The position numbers and the translations under genes are program-made. 64,000 nucleotides of DNA from Argopecten irradians (Eukaryota; Mollusca; Bivalvia; Pectinida; Pectinidae), in the NCBI RefSeq assembly GCF_041381155.1, contig NC_091134.1, positions 31,811,540 to 31,875,539 on the forward strand, read 5' to 3'. Positions within the stretch are counted from its first letter, which is position 1, and each line of letters opens with the position of its first letter. Below the pieces are notes generated by a model, which searched no databases, was not told the DNA's origin, and was given only the letters and a program-made list of their open reading frames with translations. This document shows, piece after piece, positions 35,420 through 49,600 of the stretch.

Positions 35420-38400
35420 ATGGAATGTAAAGAGTGCATTCTTCAGGTAGGAACTGATCAATTCGTAGTTTCCATGGAAACTGTTTTCAAAACATTCGGA
35501 TCAAAGATTGAGATGTTTCTTGACGCGACGTCAGAGAAAAACACAAAATACGTCATAAGGAGACCAAAGGACTCGACCATGGCCCTTATTCAATACTGCT
35601 ATACGGGAAAGCTACACATCCCACAAAGTGTATGTAGGGGTGAGTTCCTGACAGAACTTCAGTTCTGGGGGCTGAAGCACGGATTGCTGGAATCATGTTG
35701 TTATCACAAACTCTGTTCTTATTTGAACGACCAGAAAAAGCTGGAAGGGTTCGAAAAAATGCAAGCGAAATCAGAAAACAGAAAAACTGGACGAATTCTT
35801 GGTATGAAGGAATGCATTTGGGGCATTGTTGACTGTGATCGAAAATCAAAATATTCAAAGGTTTGTTATCTGAGTTGTGGCTTTAAAAATATTACAAATT
35901 ATCATATTATAATGTATTAATCAATTTTTCTTTATTATCAGCCAAAATCTGGCTTTCTGATTGGCCGATTCATTTTTACATACAACTTTGAACAAAAATC
36001 CGAAAATGGCGCAGAAACCTGAAATTCTGTTCGCAAATAATTGCGAGAATCCACTCGGGTTCACAAAGTTTGCAAAATTTTCTTTCATACCCCGATAGAA
36101 TTAAAAAACAAATCACATCAATGCTTAAATATAATATAACGATATCTAATATTATCATTGTATTGTATTGCAAGTATTTTTTAGTTTATGAACAAACAGA
36201 ACTGCATGTAATTAAAGATGCTACACCACCGATGAATTGTAATTTATATCTATTAAAACAGGAGTAGACGAATCAGTGTTTTTCTCAGTTAAAAATACTT
36301 ACTTAACATTATTGCCATCATTGAAAAGTTTTATATCCCTATTTTTCTTCAAAATTAAAGTATTTAAAATAAACAAAGGGACAATTCAGTGAGACTAATT
36401 ATGTTATCCACAAAGCATAATATGCAGTAAATGTATTGTTCTACATCCCGAAAAAAAAAATCCATGTCAATATGCCCTATATGGAATGAGGTACTAATTG
36501 CACAAACAACAAAAATAAAAATAAGATTATTATCATCATTAGGAAGCTTTAAAAGAGAAAATAGGATAGTTGTTATGGACGTATAAACGTATTTTGTTTT
36601 CCCAGTTTAAGCCTGTGTAGATCTATCACAAAGTGAAATATCAGTTATGTCTCTCTTAGAAATATTTTCTTTATCTGTCATTTAATTTAAAATATGCTTA
36701 CACTGTTTCATTTTTCAAAAGTGAAACGTGCAATAAAAATGCAAATATACACCAATTTAAACTAAATTAGACCAGTTTGATATTCAATATAGAAGGTATG
36801 GATTTTGAAATGTCCTTAACAATTTGTATTTCTATTTATGTTTTTAAAGTGTTTGAAAAAGGAAAGGAAACACTTATTACATATATCCAACTAAAAATAT
36901 TTTAAATATATAAACTTTTATATAGTGTTTCAGAAATTGTGTCCTAATATAACTTTAAACATCAAAAATCCTTTTTAATTAATTATTGATTAATTGATTG
37001 AATTTATTTAATTATTTATTTTTAAACATGAAAGATAACTAAGATAACTTTATCATTGACATCTAAACATGTGTGTGATTCCAGTCTCACCTGATGAACA
37101 ATATTTGTAGGTGTATTTCTATGTGTCGACCTGCATGGTCCTGTTACTGATAGCTGTCTTGGCCCTGACCAGTATGAACCAAGCACAGGATAACAACCCA
37201 TTGAATACCACATCACCCATTAGAACCACAACCGAGACTTCAACTTCAAGCTCTGGTTCGCCTTCGACATCGGGATCGAACAACTACCGCTTACCATGTC
37301 CGAAAAAAAGTGACTGCATGACCAGGACAACACCGACACCCCAGGTAGTGACTTATACACCAATGTCTATCAAGGTAAATTGCGTATCATGCAGTTTATT
37401 TACAAGCAGTCTGTCCCCATCTAGAAAAGCAATCGAGAATAAAGTCCAAAATACAGAGGTACAACTATACATCCCGAAGTGTTGTCGGGCGATTGTGAAA
37501 ATGCCAATGGCGAGACCACCAAAAGCCATACGTGTAGATGCCCCGATTTCCGACCAGGACTATCAGAATAATGGAACCTCTGACAACACCAGCAAAGGGG
37601 CAAATCAATTCCCAATAGCAGCCTCAAATGGTAGTACAGGTGTTGTTCAAAATGTGGCAAATAACAAAAAGATAAAAATAGGGAACTTAACAGATCCCCG
37701 TACCAAAAGTTTCGGGACGAACATAATGACTATGTATCAGATTACAAAGAACAAACTGTCCTCATTCACATCAACATTACGACAAACAAACGTAGCTGGT
37801 CAAGAATTCATAGTATACCATTCCATAGAAGACATCATCACGGTGTTCTTTACACTCGAATTCGTCATAAGGATCCTGACCTGTCCAAACAAAAAGGAGT
37901 TCTTCAGCAGACTTTTGAACTGGTTAGATCTCGTTCTGCTTTTTGGCAGTTTTGGGAGAATTCTTTTAGAAAATTGGAGACATCTCTTAGAAGATTCGAT
38001 TGTTGTGTACGACCTACTCCTTTATTTACAAATGTTCCGCGTGTTTCGTCTTTTACGGACAATAGAAAATATCAGAGCCTTTAAGGTCCTACGTTACTCT
38101 CTTGTCACTGGAATGAAGGACATAGGCGTCCTCGTTATGTACGTATTGGTAACAATGTGCATTTTCTCCAACTTTATCTACTTTGTTGAAAACAAGTCCG
38201 ATTTTCCCAGCATTCCCGCGGCCTGGTGGTGGAGTATTGTTACCATGACGACCGTAGGATACGGGGATATGGTGCCAAAGACAGTGTTAGGAAAGCTGAT
38301 TGGCTGTATCTGTGCTCTGTCAGGTGTTGTCCTATTTTCTCTTATCATACCGGTCTTTGTCAGTACATTTCTCACTGCCTATGAATACGCGAATGGGTCA

Positions 38401-38568
38401 CCAGATGATGATCATATAAAGAGCGAATCAGCACGCATCACACCCCTTGAAGAAAGCCCAGACAAAAATGTTAAAACGTGGCACTGCCCGAAGGTTTTAT
38501 TTTCCAAACACCAGGAACAGGGGTCTGCTTGTCGTGTGTTTGTAAAACCACAGCTTCCTCCGTATTAG
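35420..38568 (+). CDS. KvD: voltage-gated potassium channel-like subunit with long S1-S2 ectodomain (632 aa)
   Basis: Exons 35420-35860 and 37111-38568, a 1250-bp intron, phase 0. T1 carries the same HX5CX20CC motif. S1 is about 148-168. The linker of about 210 residues is Thr/Ser-rich at its start and contains C238/C241 (NCVSC) and C271/C272 (IPKCC), matching the KvA module. S2 is FTLEFVIRILTCPNK and S3 keeps LNWLD. S4 reads FRVFRLLRTIENIRAFK, the filter TVGYGD is at about 528-533, and S6 has IIPVF. The short tail is divergent. From S4 to S6 it is nearly identical to KvB, including at many silent sites, while the linker cannot be aligned outside the cysteine module. The intron contains a partial family Y MITE. 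Confidence 0.93.
36020..36126. repeat. fragment related to the 714-866 foldback
   Basis: Shares the GCGAGAATC, TTCACAAAGTTTGCAAA, TTTCTTTCA and CACATCAATGCTTA blocks, in the same order, with the right half of the 714-866 element. It lies in the KvD intron. Confidence 0.5.
36213..36512. repeat. MITE family Y partial copy in the KvD intron
   Basis: Contains CTCAGTTAAAAATACTTACT, CATTATTGCCATCATTG, then TCCCGAAAAAA...TCCATG...GCCCTATATGGAATGAG, which matches the right half of the 12647-12942 element. Confidence 0.65.
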
Positions 38569-41236
38569 ATACATCCGATATGTCCCGGTATGGATTTCCA
38601 GCATATCAATGCAACAGCAAATCCAGAAACTACAAAACTCTAACATGTCAAGTCTGAAAAACCATAATTTGTTTCCAAGATCGGGAATAATGACATCATA
38701 CGTAAACGTAGCAATATAAGTTAAAAATAAGTTATTTGGTTTTGATGACGATACCAATTGGGAAATACTACATTTTTATTCTAAATTGAAAAACTACCAT
38801 AACGGTATGAACACACCGTTGTTCAATGAAATGTCGGAAGAGAAATGTGTGACTTTGTAAATAAAAGGAAACATTCTCTTTGTGACTTTTACAAAGTTAC
38901 AATTTATTTTACTATTGTAATACTCAAATTATCATATTATCAAATATCCTTTAAAATTGTCACATTAATTTACTTGATGTTTATTCCTTTGTAAGTCAAT
39001 CTGGCCCAAGTCTTATCAACGTTCCTTCATGTTAAGGCATTCCTTAACTTAACATTTTCCATATATAATATAACAGTTGTTAAGGCAACTCTTAAGGTAC
39101 TATTTTCAACTTCCGCAATGTTTTCCGACGGATAACTCTAAGCAAAGAAACTACTTTAAGTTTAGGAATGTTGATGAAATAGATCTTGATATCCACATCA
39201 TGTCATCATCGACAATTAGTACTGTGTAATTGTATAATTTCGCGATCTCTAGTTTAATTCTAAAATGCCAGAGGGAATGTTCGCGCATTAGTTGATATAT
39301 AAGCTTCAACGTCATCTTTCCATTTTATTCATGGGTATGTTTGTTCGTGAAAATTAACCGCATATAAAACGACAATTAATCCCCCGCAATAGCAATCACT
39401 GAATATGACCTTTTCAACTTCAAACCAATTTTTGTATTATCCGTTATGTATGAAATTGATTGATACATCGCTATCTAATCTCATATAGGTGATTAGTGTT
39501 AATATTTTATTATCCTCATACTGGATAAATCCATTATTTGATCTGAATTAAATATTACGATAGAGTTATGTCCCCCGAGGGACGACTATGATGGCGGACA
39601 ACTGTTTGGTTTCTAATGATACATGACTTAATGTAGTGTAGGTCATTAATCGATCTGAAATACATTTAACTCATCAATGATAACAACATTGGTCTAAGAT
39701 TACTATTGACGATAACCCAAATGGAAAGTCGAAATGGAATTCTACGCTGAAAAAATGAAAATATTATTTGTTCTAACATTTTTTTTTCAGAAATAATATT
39801 GACCTTTCGTCGTTACTCAATGTATATATTGTATTCTTAACACTCATTACGTGTGTACATACATTTATCTTTAGATTTATCCTTTTATTTCAGTTTTGTA
39901 TTTAGTTATAAACTTGAATACTGTTTACTGAAAATAAAGTGATATATTCAGAAGTATTGTTTTCTTCTTTCTTCTCTAAAGTAAATAGATATGAAACAAA
40001 GTCATAATAATTTAGGTTAAATTTACTTTCTATTTACTTCTGGGCCATATATGACATAAAGTCACCATTATCCATTAACTTTAAGAGATAAGCCAATTGT
40101 TACAGTCGTCTCAATTCTTATTCCCGTTACTAACTATAGCCTGAATTGAGTATTCATGGCTATCGTATGAAAATATGAACTGAAGTTTGACGAGATTTGA
40201 GAAAGTGTCAGGCGGGTTTTTTTTCCTTTGTCAAAAATGCAGTTTTTAATTAAAGTCACTGACCAAATACTTTTCATCATTTAGCATTCCTATAAACAAC
40301 AGATGCCAACATTTAAAGATGCCAAAATTGTTTTAAATAGTGTAAACCTACTTTTTGTCGCGTGCGACTTGCTGTTGCAGTTTTCGCGATCGAAGTATAT
40401 TCGCAAAATTCTGCAAATTATTATTTGCTTTAATAGTATTGAAAGATATGTTTTGATCCGCAAAACATAATCTCGACAATTTTGATTTGAAACAAAATCG
40501 AGAAATTTTGTAGCCGCGAAAGGAAATTTGATTACAGTATTCTCGTCTTTCACACAGTTTCACCGCAAGGATTTGTCAGTCGAATCTGCGGACACGGAGA
40601 AAGAAAAAAAATCATATATATATATATATATATGTGATAAATATATTCGGACAAAGCCAATATTTGATTCAGGATAAAAGAGAGATAATATAGAGATGTT
40701 GATGCTAGTTTGTATATTTATATGTTGCTTTTACAGCACATCATGATTGGATGACAATGCTTGAAGCATGGTCAACGAATGATGATAAGGACCAATACAC
40801 ATTACGTAGCTATTCAAATATGTTTAAGTTCAAGTAAAATATTGAGACAAATCAGATATATTAGAGGCACACATATGTGATTTATAAACAAATCTAACAA
40901 TAATAATGGTTTCAAACAATTTATTCTAACTGTAACGTTACACAAATTGAAACTGTCCATACAAGGCTAGTATTTAGGGCCTCTAATGTATAGCGTAAAT
41001 CATTCGTTGGGTCTATACTGTCGTGGTTACCATACTGAAAACGTTTCCCTTTTTACGGGGGATTAAATTGACGATTTTCACAGGTCAAAAAAAGCTTTAA
41101 AGAGCTATTTTAGTTACCGATAAACATTTTCACAATTTTCATATAAAAATATTATCTCTGACGACATTTATTGTTATGAGTCGGAGATTTTTTTGTTTTG
41201 TTTATGTTTGTTTGTTTTTATTTTGTTGGTGTTTTT

Positions 41237-41261
41237 ATTATTATTATTATTATTATTATTT
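41237..41261 (+). repeat. TTA microsatellite
   Basis: About eight TTA units in a T-rich stretch. Small low-complexity ORFs around it are not genes. Confidence 0.9.
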
Positions 41262-42390
41262 TGTCTTCTTTTTCTTTCTTTTTTTGAATTTTTTCCTTAC
41301 ATTGTTTGGCTTAAATTGTACATTCGAATGCATATGCATCATCTCGACTATAAGTTTTACCTTCAAACTATGGATTTTATTCGCCAACTTTCAAATATCG
41401 TAACCACGAAACAAACATATTACAATCACTAACAGTTTTCACTAGTTTTAACTCACTGAATACAAGCATTATCCAGAAACTGAAATACATTACTTATCTT
41501 CAAAAGGCCAGAGAACATTTGGTTATTTTTTTACCATGAAGACAGAAGACCAGGTGCTACGCTATTTCTATAGAGATGCAAGCGTAACTCTGAATCATTA
41601 TAATGCCATAGATGCATGCTTATTCAAACTTATTTCATATAAAAGACCGATTGACAAATGGTGCCATTAAAAGGCCTTCGAACAGTGATGATCGTTATAA
41701 AATACAATAATATTTCATAAAACAAGATAGATCATTTTTAACATATTACGTAAATGGCCCTGTGAGAGCGCATCATATTTTAGGGGGTGGAGGAAAATCC
41801 TGGTTCCATGAGAAAAATACACCGATTCCCAGTTGGCACCTGGTGATTGTCCGCGTGTGCCGCCAACCCAAAATTAAAAATTAATTTGCATGTGGCAATA
41901 TTGTCCTGATATCAAGCCTATAGATATATATTATGTACTATTCGGAATCATACCTCATGGTAAATTAGTTTTAAACAAAAACAACATAATGCTCAAGCAG
42001 ATTACATACTATGTCATTATCTGTGTACCGCCACCTATCTTCGCACCATTCCAATATTATTATGTGTCAATATGAATGTTTTGAAGAACCCTAATAAAAA
42101 TGATTTATGTAAAGACGGTCTTCATGACGGATTCAACAATGGGTTTCCTTAATTTGGGGATATAATGATCGTAATACACGTACCTTTATAATGATACACG
42201 TGTTTAAAGGGAAACCTTACATAGAATATTCATTCCACGCATGAATGTGTATGAAAATTGGAGTATTGTGGTGGGGGGGGGGTCATTTTAAATTAAGTAT
42301 AAGGTTTGATATGCGTTTGCTTAATAAAATGGTTGGACATTAATAAAACTGCAATATACACGAATATAATCAGTTTGTCTGGTATGTTTT

Positions 42391-42676
42391 TCCTTATTCT
42401 GTATTTGTATATTACAGAGTTATCTGCTCTTGTGGAAAGATATTGATTATGACGTCATGTGTTCGCGGGCATAACGTCATACTTTTCGGAGAAAAAGACG
42501 TGAATTGCGCCCATAAAATAATAATTTTACAATGAATACTTACGCACAAGGGAGCTTATTATGTAATATGCGTCATGATTTTCAGAGAAAACGACGTTAT
42601 TTTCTATCACAAAATGATGACATCACAACTGATTCCTACCCGCAAGGGAGGTAACTCTGTAATATTCAAAGACGGA
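42391..42676. mobile_element. MITE family X, second copy
   Basis: The left end TATTCTGTATTTGTATATTA then CAGAGTTATC is the reverse complement, with few changes, of the right end GGTAACTCTGTAATATTCAA then AGACGGAATA. Related to 2641-2793. Confidence 0.7.
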
Positions 42677-43606
42677 ATATATATGAAGTTACACGTGATA
42701 AATCATCATTTTTCTACGTCACTAAATGAAATCATAATGCCACATTCATACTCACACGTGAGCAATATTTCATACAAATACATAGAGTATCTCCACATAA
42801 AGTTCTATCAGTTGCTGTTTTTGAACTTGTTTCTCTAAAATATATCTTAAATATACTGAAGCAGATGATTTTCTGTGTCCTCTACCGTTGAATGTCCATT
42901 AAATATGCAGCATAGTGGACATTTCATTAAATAAGTTATATAATGATTCATTACAATAACGTCTAAAAGTCATATCTCCTTATAAGAAAATACAAAGACG
43001 TTTTTAGTCAATCTGGTTTGATAACAAGCACGTAACAGACGTTCATCGATAAAACAATTGAATGAAGAAAATGAGTATTTACATCATCAGCTACAGATAA
43101 ATAAAAAGATCACATCAATATTGCCAAAGGACAACATAGCACTTTTTATGACATACAGGGACGGTAACACTTTTATCACTACATGTATTCACATTCAGTA
43201 ACATGACTTTAAACATACTGACGTACAATATAAACATAATAATACTTTTCACAGTTGACAATCATGACTGTCATACATGTATTTTTAATGTTAAAGATAT
43301 AAGTTCAGTAGTAATTATCGAAAATCTTAAATAGCAGGAGAGCAGTATTGGAACCGAGCATAGCAGAAAATCCAAGTCATTCTTAAAAAGTACATTGGAT
43401 ACCTTAAACAGCACAAACATTTTGAACAAAAATAGCATATCTAATAGATCGCTCAATGGTCAACCAATGAAAAGTACGTTTACATCATATGGCGTTTTTT
43501 GTATCCATGGTGATAACCGCTCCATACACACATTCAGATGACGTATACACATTACATATAATTTATTTATAAGACTCCATCAGACCAGCTAACTTCCGGT
43601 TTTATA

Positions 43607-46600
43607 TCAGCTAGGCCGGCGCTTATGCCGTTTCTGATATGTCTTTTTGATGATATCCGCTGCTTTTTCTGCTACCATGACAACAGGTGCATACGTTGCC
43701 CCTGAGAGAGGTGTCGGAAGTATGGAGGCATCGACGACTCGTAGTTGGTTAACGCCTTTTACCCTGAAAATAAAGTGCTCGAATTTTGTACTTAGTTCTC
43801 ACGTTCAGAGTGAAAACGTCAGGAAGATAAAAATATAAGAATGTGGCATGCGTTGTCTTTACATGATATACTGATTTATTAAGATTTGAAAAATCAGGCA
43901 AATGACCACCGATTAACAGTGGATGTTAACAAAATGAACATAACAGCAGATTGATTTACAATATTTCTACATCTTTATCTTTACAAGTGAGCTAAAGGAC
44001 CAAGTATGGTTTGGGCCCTTTTTGGTTTCAAAAATCCGTCCAATTTTCAAAACTGTTATTTAGTATTTAAATTGTTTGACACATTTAGTACATTCCCAAT
44101 TTAATTGTGACTATAGTTTTCTAATTTTGCAGCCTCAGTTCCCATGGTAATCACTCGAAATATGCATAAATTATGAAATGTCGAAAATTTTGGTTTTGTT
44201 TAAGAAAAAATAGAGCGCATCCTTGAACAAACTTCATATTTCTTCTAAAGATGTATTGGAAGTGCATACATATTCTCAGTAAATATAAGGTTTGTTCAAG
44301 GATGCGCTCTATATTTCATAGACAAAAACTTGGCAAAAAATGACCAAAATTGTCAAAATTTCAACATTTTCATAATTAATGCATATTTTGAATGGTTACC
44401 AAGGTAATAACAGCTGCAAAATTAGAATTACAATTTAATCAGGAATTTACTTAATATGTAAAAATACAACAAATTAATCAACAAATAACAGTTTTTAAAA
44501 TTTGATGGATTTGGGGGCCAAAAACGACCCAAACCATACATAGTCCTTTCAGACTGTTCTTCGCCACAGCTAATGCTAAATTCCACTTATGTCACTATAT
44601 CTAGTACACATGACCATAAAATGAACAATTTTTTTAGCACTCAGAGTTGAGACATCAGACATGTCAGACGTTTTTGTTCTTACCTCAATTGTGGGTCTAC
44701 CACCGTAGAGTTATCCGAAATATCCCCCATTTTACACGTGCCCCCAACGGTTTCTGAGGATATCGCCAGGTAACGAATGAGACACTCGTAATACTGGTCT
44801 GTGTAACTTTTATGTTTAGCACATTTAGTTAAAACTCTCTTGGGGAGCTTAGGCTCCAGTCTCTTAAACGCTTTAGTTCTTGATAATTTGAAAGCAAGCT
44901 TCATTCCTGTAAGAAAACAAAAAATAATTACAAAATCATGAATTCTAGATATAATATGTAAATATCGCTCTGGAGGATAATCGTTTCAAAAAATATAATA
45001 GTTTTATTTGTTTTTGCGAAAAAAAAGCATTAACCGATGTAACTTTGTTTTGTAAATTCTCATCGCCATTTCTTTCGATTTTATTGCTTTCGGTTTGGTT
45101 TGCTTAGTTTTACGTCCTGGGGTCATGTAAGGACATGCTAGGTTTTATGATGGAGGAAAAACGGAGTAACCGGAGTAAAATCACCGACAAGCGGCGAGTA
45201 CCTGGTAACTGGCCCATATGGGTTTCCAGACCAATTTTATTGCATGTTATTGGTTAATGACTGCACCAATATAATACAAATGTTTAACAAAATTGTTTGA
45301 AAATCTTAAAACTGACCTTTTACTAAAGCTTTCATGTCTGCCGGGTCCTCGAGATAATGAGGGTCAATGGTTGGATGTTCGAACGGGTTGGTACTTTTAA
45401 GCGTTATCCTCCCGATACTTGCCGGAGTCAGTAATTGTACCATCAGCATTATTCCCTCCTGGTAGTTGTCCTTGTTCTCCGACAAGTCATTCAGGATCTA
45501 GTTATAAAAGTAAATCATCGTCTTATATTCGAAAACAATCGAGCTGTGTTAAAAATGTAAACAACTCACAAATGCATGTGTTTACTTCGGAAGACTTTCT
45601 GTCTTTTTCTAAAATAAAATATTTTATCATCACAGTGTATATGAGAAACCTATTATTGATTACTTAGAGAATTAAATTTTCACGACAACAGCAGATTCCT
45701 AGAAAATCACACAAAATTAATCCCTGCAAAGTATCCAAGATCCCATCGAAAAGTCTCAATGGTTCAAAAGCATTGATATAAAGTGGACAACCATGTAAAA
45801 TATCTAGTTATTTCCTCAAAAATATGGAAAACTAAATTCAAATCAGTCACATTGTTCTGATACTTACACTTTCTTTTAGGTTCCAATCTAAACCTTCCCA
45901 GGCCTCCGGGAGTGTTGCCATTCCGGATATAGCTATATCGGGTAGTTCACCTCCTTCTTCGGTGGATGCAAGAACATGTCCAAATATTCCAGAGGGCATG
46001 GGTAAATAACCTTAAAACGGTACATCCATAATTGATAAGAAAATAATCTTCTGCACTTCGCCTGTTTTCAATGTATAATTACAACTGCCAAAATTGAAAA
46101 TTAAGAACTTGAGAGGAATTGTTTATTAAAATATATCACAATATCATAGAGGTTAAATGGAATTAACATGGTATTACCCACTTAATACTTCTGTTAGTAA
46201 CAGTACATCTGGAAAAGGTTATTCGCAAATAACTGATAATGGTGCATACAACCAAGGAACACCATGGAGCCATTGCATTTGTCATGGAAACTGATAAACC
46301 TTTCACTTGAAATCATTGCAAAAGAATGTCTCTGGCAATATTATCAAAAATATCATAAATTGTGACGGATTTTTTTTCTTAATCATAATACATTATCAAA
46401 TTTTCAATCGACCTCACATAAAATGAACTTATACATTCTCTATAGTTTATAAATTATATGCATACCAGCACCGGACACTTTGTACTTCATTCGACTGATC
46501 ACACTCGTAGATCGGGCTGGCGTTATTGTATAGCTTTCGTTAATGTATACCCGAAAAGGAACCATCAAGCCGTCGTAAAGATTTTCTCCGACAGGAAGCA

Positions 46601-49600
46601 CCGATTGAGGCGTCACCTATAGGAATAAATAAACTATACTAATATAGAAGATTGACAAAATCAACGAAGCCATTGTAACGCTTAGAACAATAAATGAATA
46701 TGTTTGTTTGTTTGTTTGATTAATTTACGTCCTATAAACAGCTATGGTCATATAAGGATGGACTCCCACGTATGCGGTGTGTTGCGTGTATGTTGTGCGA
46801 GGTGCTTGTTTTGGGAGACGTGGTATATTCATGTTGTTTCTCTTGTATAGTGGAACTGTTGCCCTTTTTATAGTACTATATCACCGAAGCATGCCGCCGA
46901 AGACACCAAGCAACACACCCCACCCGGTCACATTATACTGACAACGGGCGAACCAGTCCTCCCAGTTCCGGTTTGCTGAGCGCTAATCATGAGCAGAAAC
47001 TACCACTTTTATAGACTTTGGTGTGTCTCGGCCAGATGACAGAACTCAGAGCCTTCCTCACAGGGGCGAACGCTCAACTCAAGGCCTGTGTCTGGGACTA
47101 CAAAAGTCCATAACCAATTATTGGCAAAAGCCCCTAACACAGGCAAATCCTAGATTCGCATCCAATAAAACTGGAAAAAGAGAGTAAAGCTTAGTATCAT
47201 CATGATTGTGATTTAACATCAAAGATTCATATAATAAGATGAGTTTTTTTATAGAAGTTCTGATCGTCATCACTACCCACCATCGCCATAAAGGAGGTTT
47301 ATAAACAATAATAAGAATTTTTATCAGCTTGCTCAGTTGGTACATGTAAGTGAAAGTGATATTCCCAATTTGTAACAAAATACATGAATATTCTTGCCTT
47401 GGTCAACATGAAGTGAACACGTACTTTATAAATGTGTCCATTTAGCTTTATCGGAAACGTTTGTGAGTGTTTATGCTTACCTTTAAGATAAATTGAAGAG
47501 GTAATAAGACGATTTGATCTATTGCTATTTTTGTAACAGGTTCCCTGTTTTACACAGCATCATGAACATCGTTTTTAATGTAGATTTGAACCATCGCATA
47601 CCTTTAGGTCAGAAAGCATGTCCTCGGGCCCAACGCCGGAGAGAATTAGAATCTGGGGCGTGGCCACTGGTCCGGCAGAGAGGATGACTTCCTGTGTAGC
47701 TCCAGCTATTTCTCTCCGGCCATTCCTCAGAAATTCCACGCCTACAGCCTTCCCATTCGATATCAACACCTATTTCACACAAGGGAAAATTGCCAGGTTA
47801 CCCATCAAGGTTATCTTGTGATAACGATGGCAGGAAGTTTAATATATATGTTAATATAATGCATACCTAGATTGAAATTCAAATCAATAGTACATTAACT
47901 TGTACCTTCTTTATAGATTATAACGGTAAGTGTCTTACAATTGACCAGCCTTCGTCGAGCCGTTTTTGTGTTTCAGTCCCGAGCCAGATGTGTTCGATAC
48001 CGAAGCCGATTGCAGGACAAAAAGTTCTTGACAAACACAATAATATCCGACAAAGTGGTGAATTAAATATTTATAATTAATCGAATACTCTTTTTTGATA
48101 TTTAGAATACTTATGGTGTGTGTGGTATATTATTCAAACACATTTTCGAGATGTTCTGATGGACAGGCAACGTTCAATACTCAATGTTAACTCACTAAAC
48201 CATGGCTGCGCGCTAATTTCACATCACCAGCTGTTGCATGCCGAGATTGGGCCCGACCCAAAAATTCAATACATAGCTATATCTCGTATTGAATAAGATG
48301 ACCGATTTTTATTTGGATTTTCATTTGTCAATATACAATGAGATCGCGTGAACTATTCATAATCATAATATTGCTACATTATACAGCAAATGATAAAACA
48401 TAATGCTACCAGGCATATTACGGTGACAAATTGATATGTACTTAAAGCAAATTCAATAAAGTGGTTTATGAATAGTTACTAAATTACAATACAAGTCCGT
48501 TTTAAATTATATATATAAGCCCGTATAGCTCAGTGGTTAGAGCACTGGTCTCGTAAACCAGGGGTCGTGAGTTCGACTCTCACTGTGGGCAGCTCATTCT
48601 TTTAGTAAATACACGTACATGTAGCCAAGATATATTCTCAAAATGTATTGAAAGTGTTACACAATAACCAGCCCGCAATTTACGGATATATGGTTTTTAG
48701 TATAAATTTTCTTTATTCGAATTCTTTATACAACTATATAACACACAATTGCCATAGTTTTTTAATGATAAGAAATATTTTTCCTACTTTTGTAACGTGA
48801 GCGAAGGGGGCGACATGAAGGTTCGGCCTTGAAAGTGCGGGTCTGAGGAAAGCGTTAGAGGTACTCATCCGTACACCTTTTTTGGTGGTTGCCTGCACTT
48901 GACAATAACCTGATAAATGATAAATGATACATAACTGTCGAATACATGTTGAAACCAAGAGCAAATATAACCACTATATAGATTTGTGTGGAGATTCCCA
49001 GAAGTTACAAAAGAAACTTACAGAAGTTACGTTGAATTGAAAATATAACATTCAACCAATCAAATCATGAACAAATGCAGTAGTTTAGACTTAGCATTTG
49101 TCTAAACTTACTTCAACAACTGATGGATAAACCAGTTGCAGCATATATGTTAAAAAACTTACTTATATATTCTCTGCCATTGCAGCTAAAATTACCAATA
49201 GATGACATTCCATATCGTTCTACTTTGCATAGTAACCTATAGATTGTTTTGTCGTTGCAGTTCATAGTTATGTAAATACCAATAGATCATTTAGTCAATA
49301 GTCATTGCAGTCCATATTCAATTTTTTTGTACTTTGCATAGCTTACCTATAGATTCTTTGCCGTTGCAGTCCATATCTTTGTAACCGAGTTGATTGGCAG
49401 CCTGTCGAAATGCATCATCCAATGTTGGATGTGGACTGGATACGGGGGTTACCATTAAAGGACCTCTGGCGGCGTGGTAGGCTGCAAAGTGCAATATAAT
49501 GTGCAATCCTGGTGTAAAAGGGATGAAAGAGAGAGCACACCTTAAGAGGCGTTCTTTACTACTTATATAAATGGATACAGGTTTCCGATAAGCCCGTATA

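Larger units (their letters stand above)
38569..43606. other. intergenic region between KvD and the GMC gene (tail to tail)
   Basis: No gene recognised. Holds an AT microsatellite near 40614-40634, a TTA microsatellite at 41237-41261 and a family X MITE at 42391-42676. Polyadenylation-like AATAAA signals lie at about 38858 (plus strand, after KvD). Confidence 0.6.
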
